64,000 nt of DNA from Oscheius onirici (Eukaryota > Nematoda > Chromadorea > Rhabditida > Rhabditidae). Of this stretch, positions 63,674 through 64,000 are shown piece after piece. Each line of letters begins with the position of its first letter. Position 1 is the first letter of the stretch. Under the pieces are notes generated by a model, which was not told the origin of the DNA, ran no database searches, and was given only the letters and a program-made list of their open reading frames with translations. Location: the NCBI GenBank assembly GCA_932521025.1, contig OW051470.1, positions 3,830,501-3,894,500 on the forward strand, read 5' to 3'. Made by a program: the position numbers and the translations under genes.

Positions 63674-64000
63674 CTTCTATCTGACGAAGTCTGATGAAAA
63701 AGTTGTCGGCGTTTATTGGAGAGTCAAAACAGAGTTTCAGTCGGTCAAAAGGCTCGATTGGACAGTCGAACATAACATTCCGTCCATCTTCCTCGTCCCT
63801 GGACGGATGAACTTTTCCAGCTCTGAAAAAGTGTCCATGTTTGCCGAAACTCTTCAGCTTTTCAATCCAAAATGGAAGAGAAAAACTAACAATGATACGA
63901 AGAATTTGACGTCGTCTTCGTTCGATAACATCGTGAAAGATGGTCTTGGAAGTCCTCTCTTTAATTGAACTCTGCCTCGAATCGGGGCATGACCTGAAAT
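63674..64000 (-). CDS. Partial upstream coding exons at the window edge
   Basis: Minus-strand exon about 63821-63674 translates AGKVHPSRDEEDGRNVMFDC then PIEPFDRLKLCFDSPINADN and FFIRLRQIEG. A preceding exon (about 63994-63891) offers GRVQLKRGLPRPSFTMLSNE and DDVKFFVSL, joining it in phase across a GTTAGT...TTTTTCAG intron. No family is certain. The N-terminal part is cut by the window. It is either the 5' part of the TAK1-like gene or the end of an upstream gene. Confidence 0.45.

Noticed and set aside
63180..63773. 197-codon frame through the MAP3K 5' exons
   Set aside because: Reads through the good acceptor at 63542 and antagonises the Ser/Pro linker frame that connects in phase to the kinase domain.

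Overview
This window looks like nuclear DNA of a nematode, probably a rhabditid. Introns are very short (mostly 31-60 nt) with TTTCAG or TTTTAG acceptors. Several first ATGs sit directly behind a splice acceptor, as expected for SL trans-splicing. The gene content is metazoan with nematode features: an NHL-1-type RING-NHL protein, a PAT-3-type integrin beta, a P-granule PGL-type scaffold, a SH2-kinase of the Fer-like family expanded in worms, and RTE-type LINEs. I cannot name the species. Exons below were assembled by hand from ORFs, GT/AG sites and phase; nearly all junctions close in phase, and those that do not are stated.

Layout. 1-6.2 kb is a transposon nest: a broken ORF, a large inverted repeat that encloses an RTE LINE and a tRNA-like sequence, and three MITEs, two of them nested in one repeat arm. 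6.3-24.4 kb is gene-rich: a small mitochondrial-type protein, nhl-1, a Costars/ABRA protein, WASP (wsp-1, minus), a secreted histidine-phosphatase relative lacking both catalytic histidines (minus), a lysine-rich secreted or anchored protein (minus), a SH2-tyrosine kinase, and pat-3 integrin beta. 24.9-30.9 kb is a run of plus-strand genes with short gaps that could include an operon: ribose-5-phosphate isomerase, a secreted NTF2-like protein, histone H1, the CRL4 receptor Cdt2, and a small degenerate J-domain protein. 32.8-34.4 kb encodes a vesicular nucleotide transporter (SLC17A9/VNUT). 35-39 kb holds a BTB protein and two small membrane proteins on the minus strand. 39.2-41.5 kb encodes the PGL homologue.

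41.8-53.2 kb is a second repeat-rich block. It contains foldback elements, hAT and pogo-like non-autonomous elements, a second RTE fragment again enclosed by long inverted arms and again beside a tRNA-like sequence, a short Plus3 (Rtf1-like) gene, and one unknown minus-strand gene. 53.6-64 kb returns to ordinary genes: a 78-aa membrane protein, an intronless glutamine synthetase, a secreted Cys-rich protein, UBXN4, CutC, a secreted lineage-specific protein, and a TAK1-like MAP3K that runs off the right edge.

The genes serve unrelated cell-biological roles (cytoskeleton and adhesion, replication licensing, ERAD, germ granules, signalling), as expected for a chromosome arm, with no metabolic cluster. 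The most unusual material is the repeated composite of long inverted arms + inward tRNA-like sequence + RTE LINE, the catalytically dead phosphatase, and several places where a clean reading frame is broken once (UBXN4, the 38.6-kb membrane protein).
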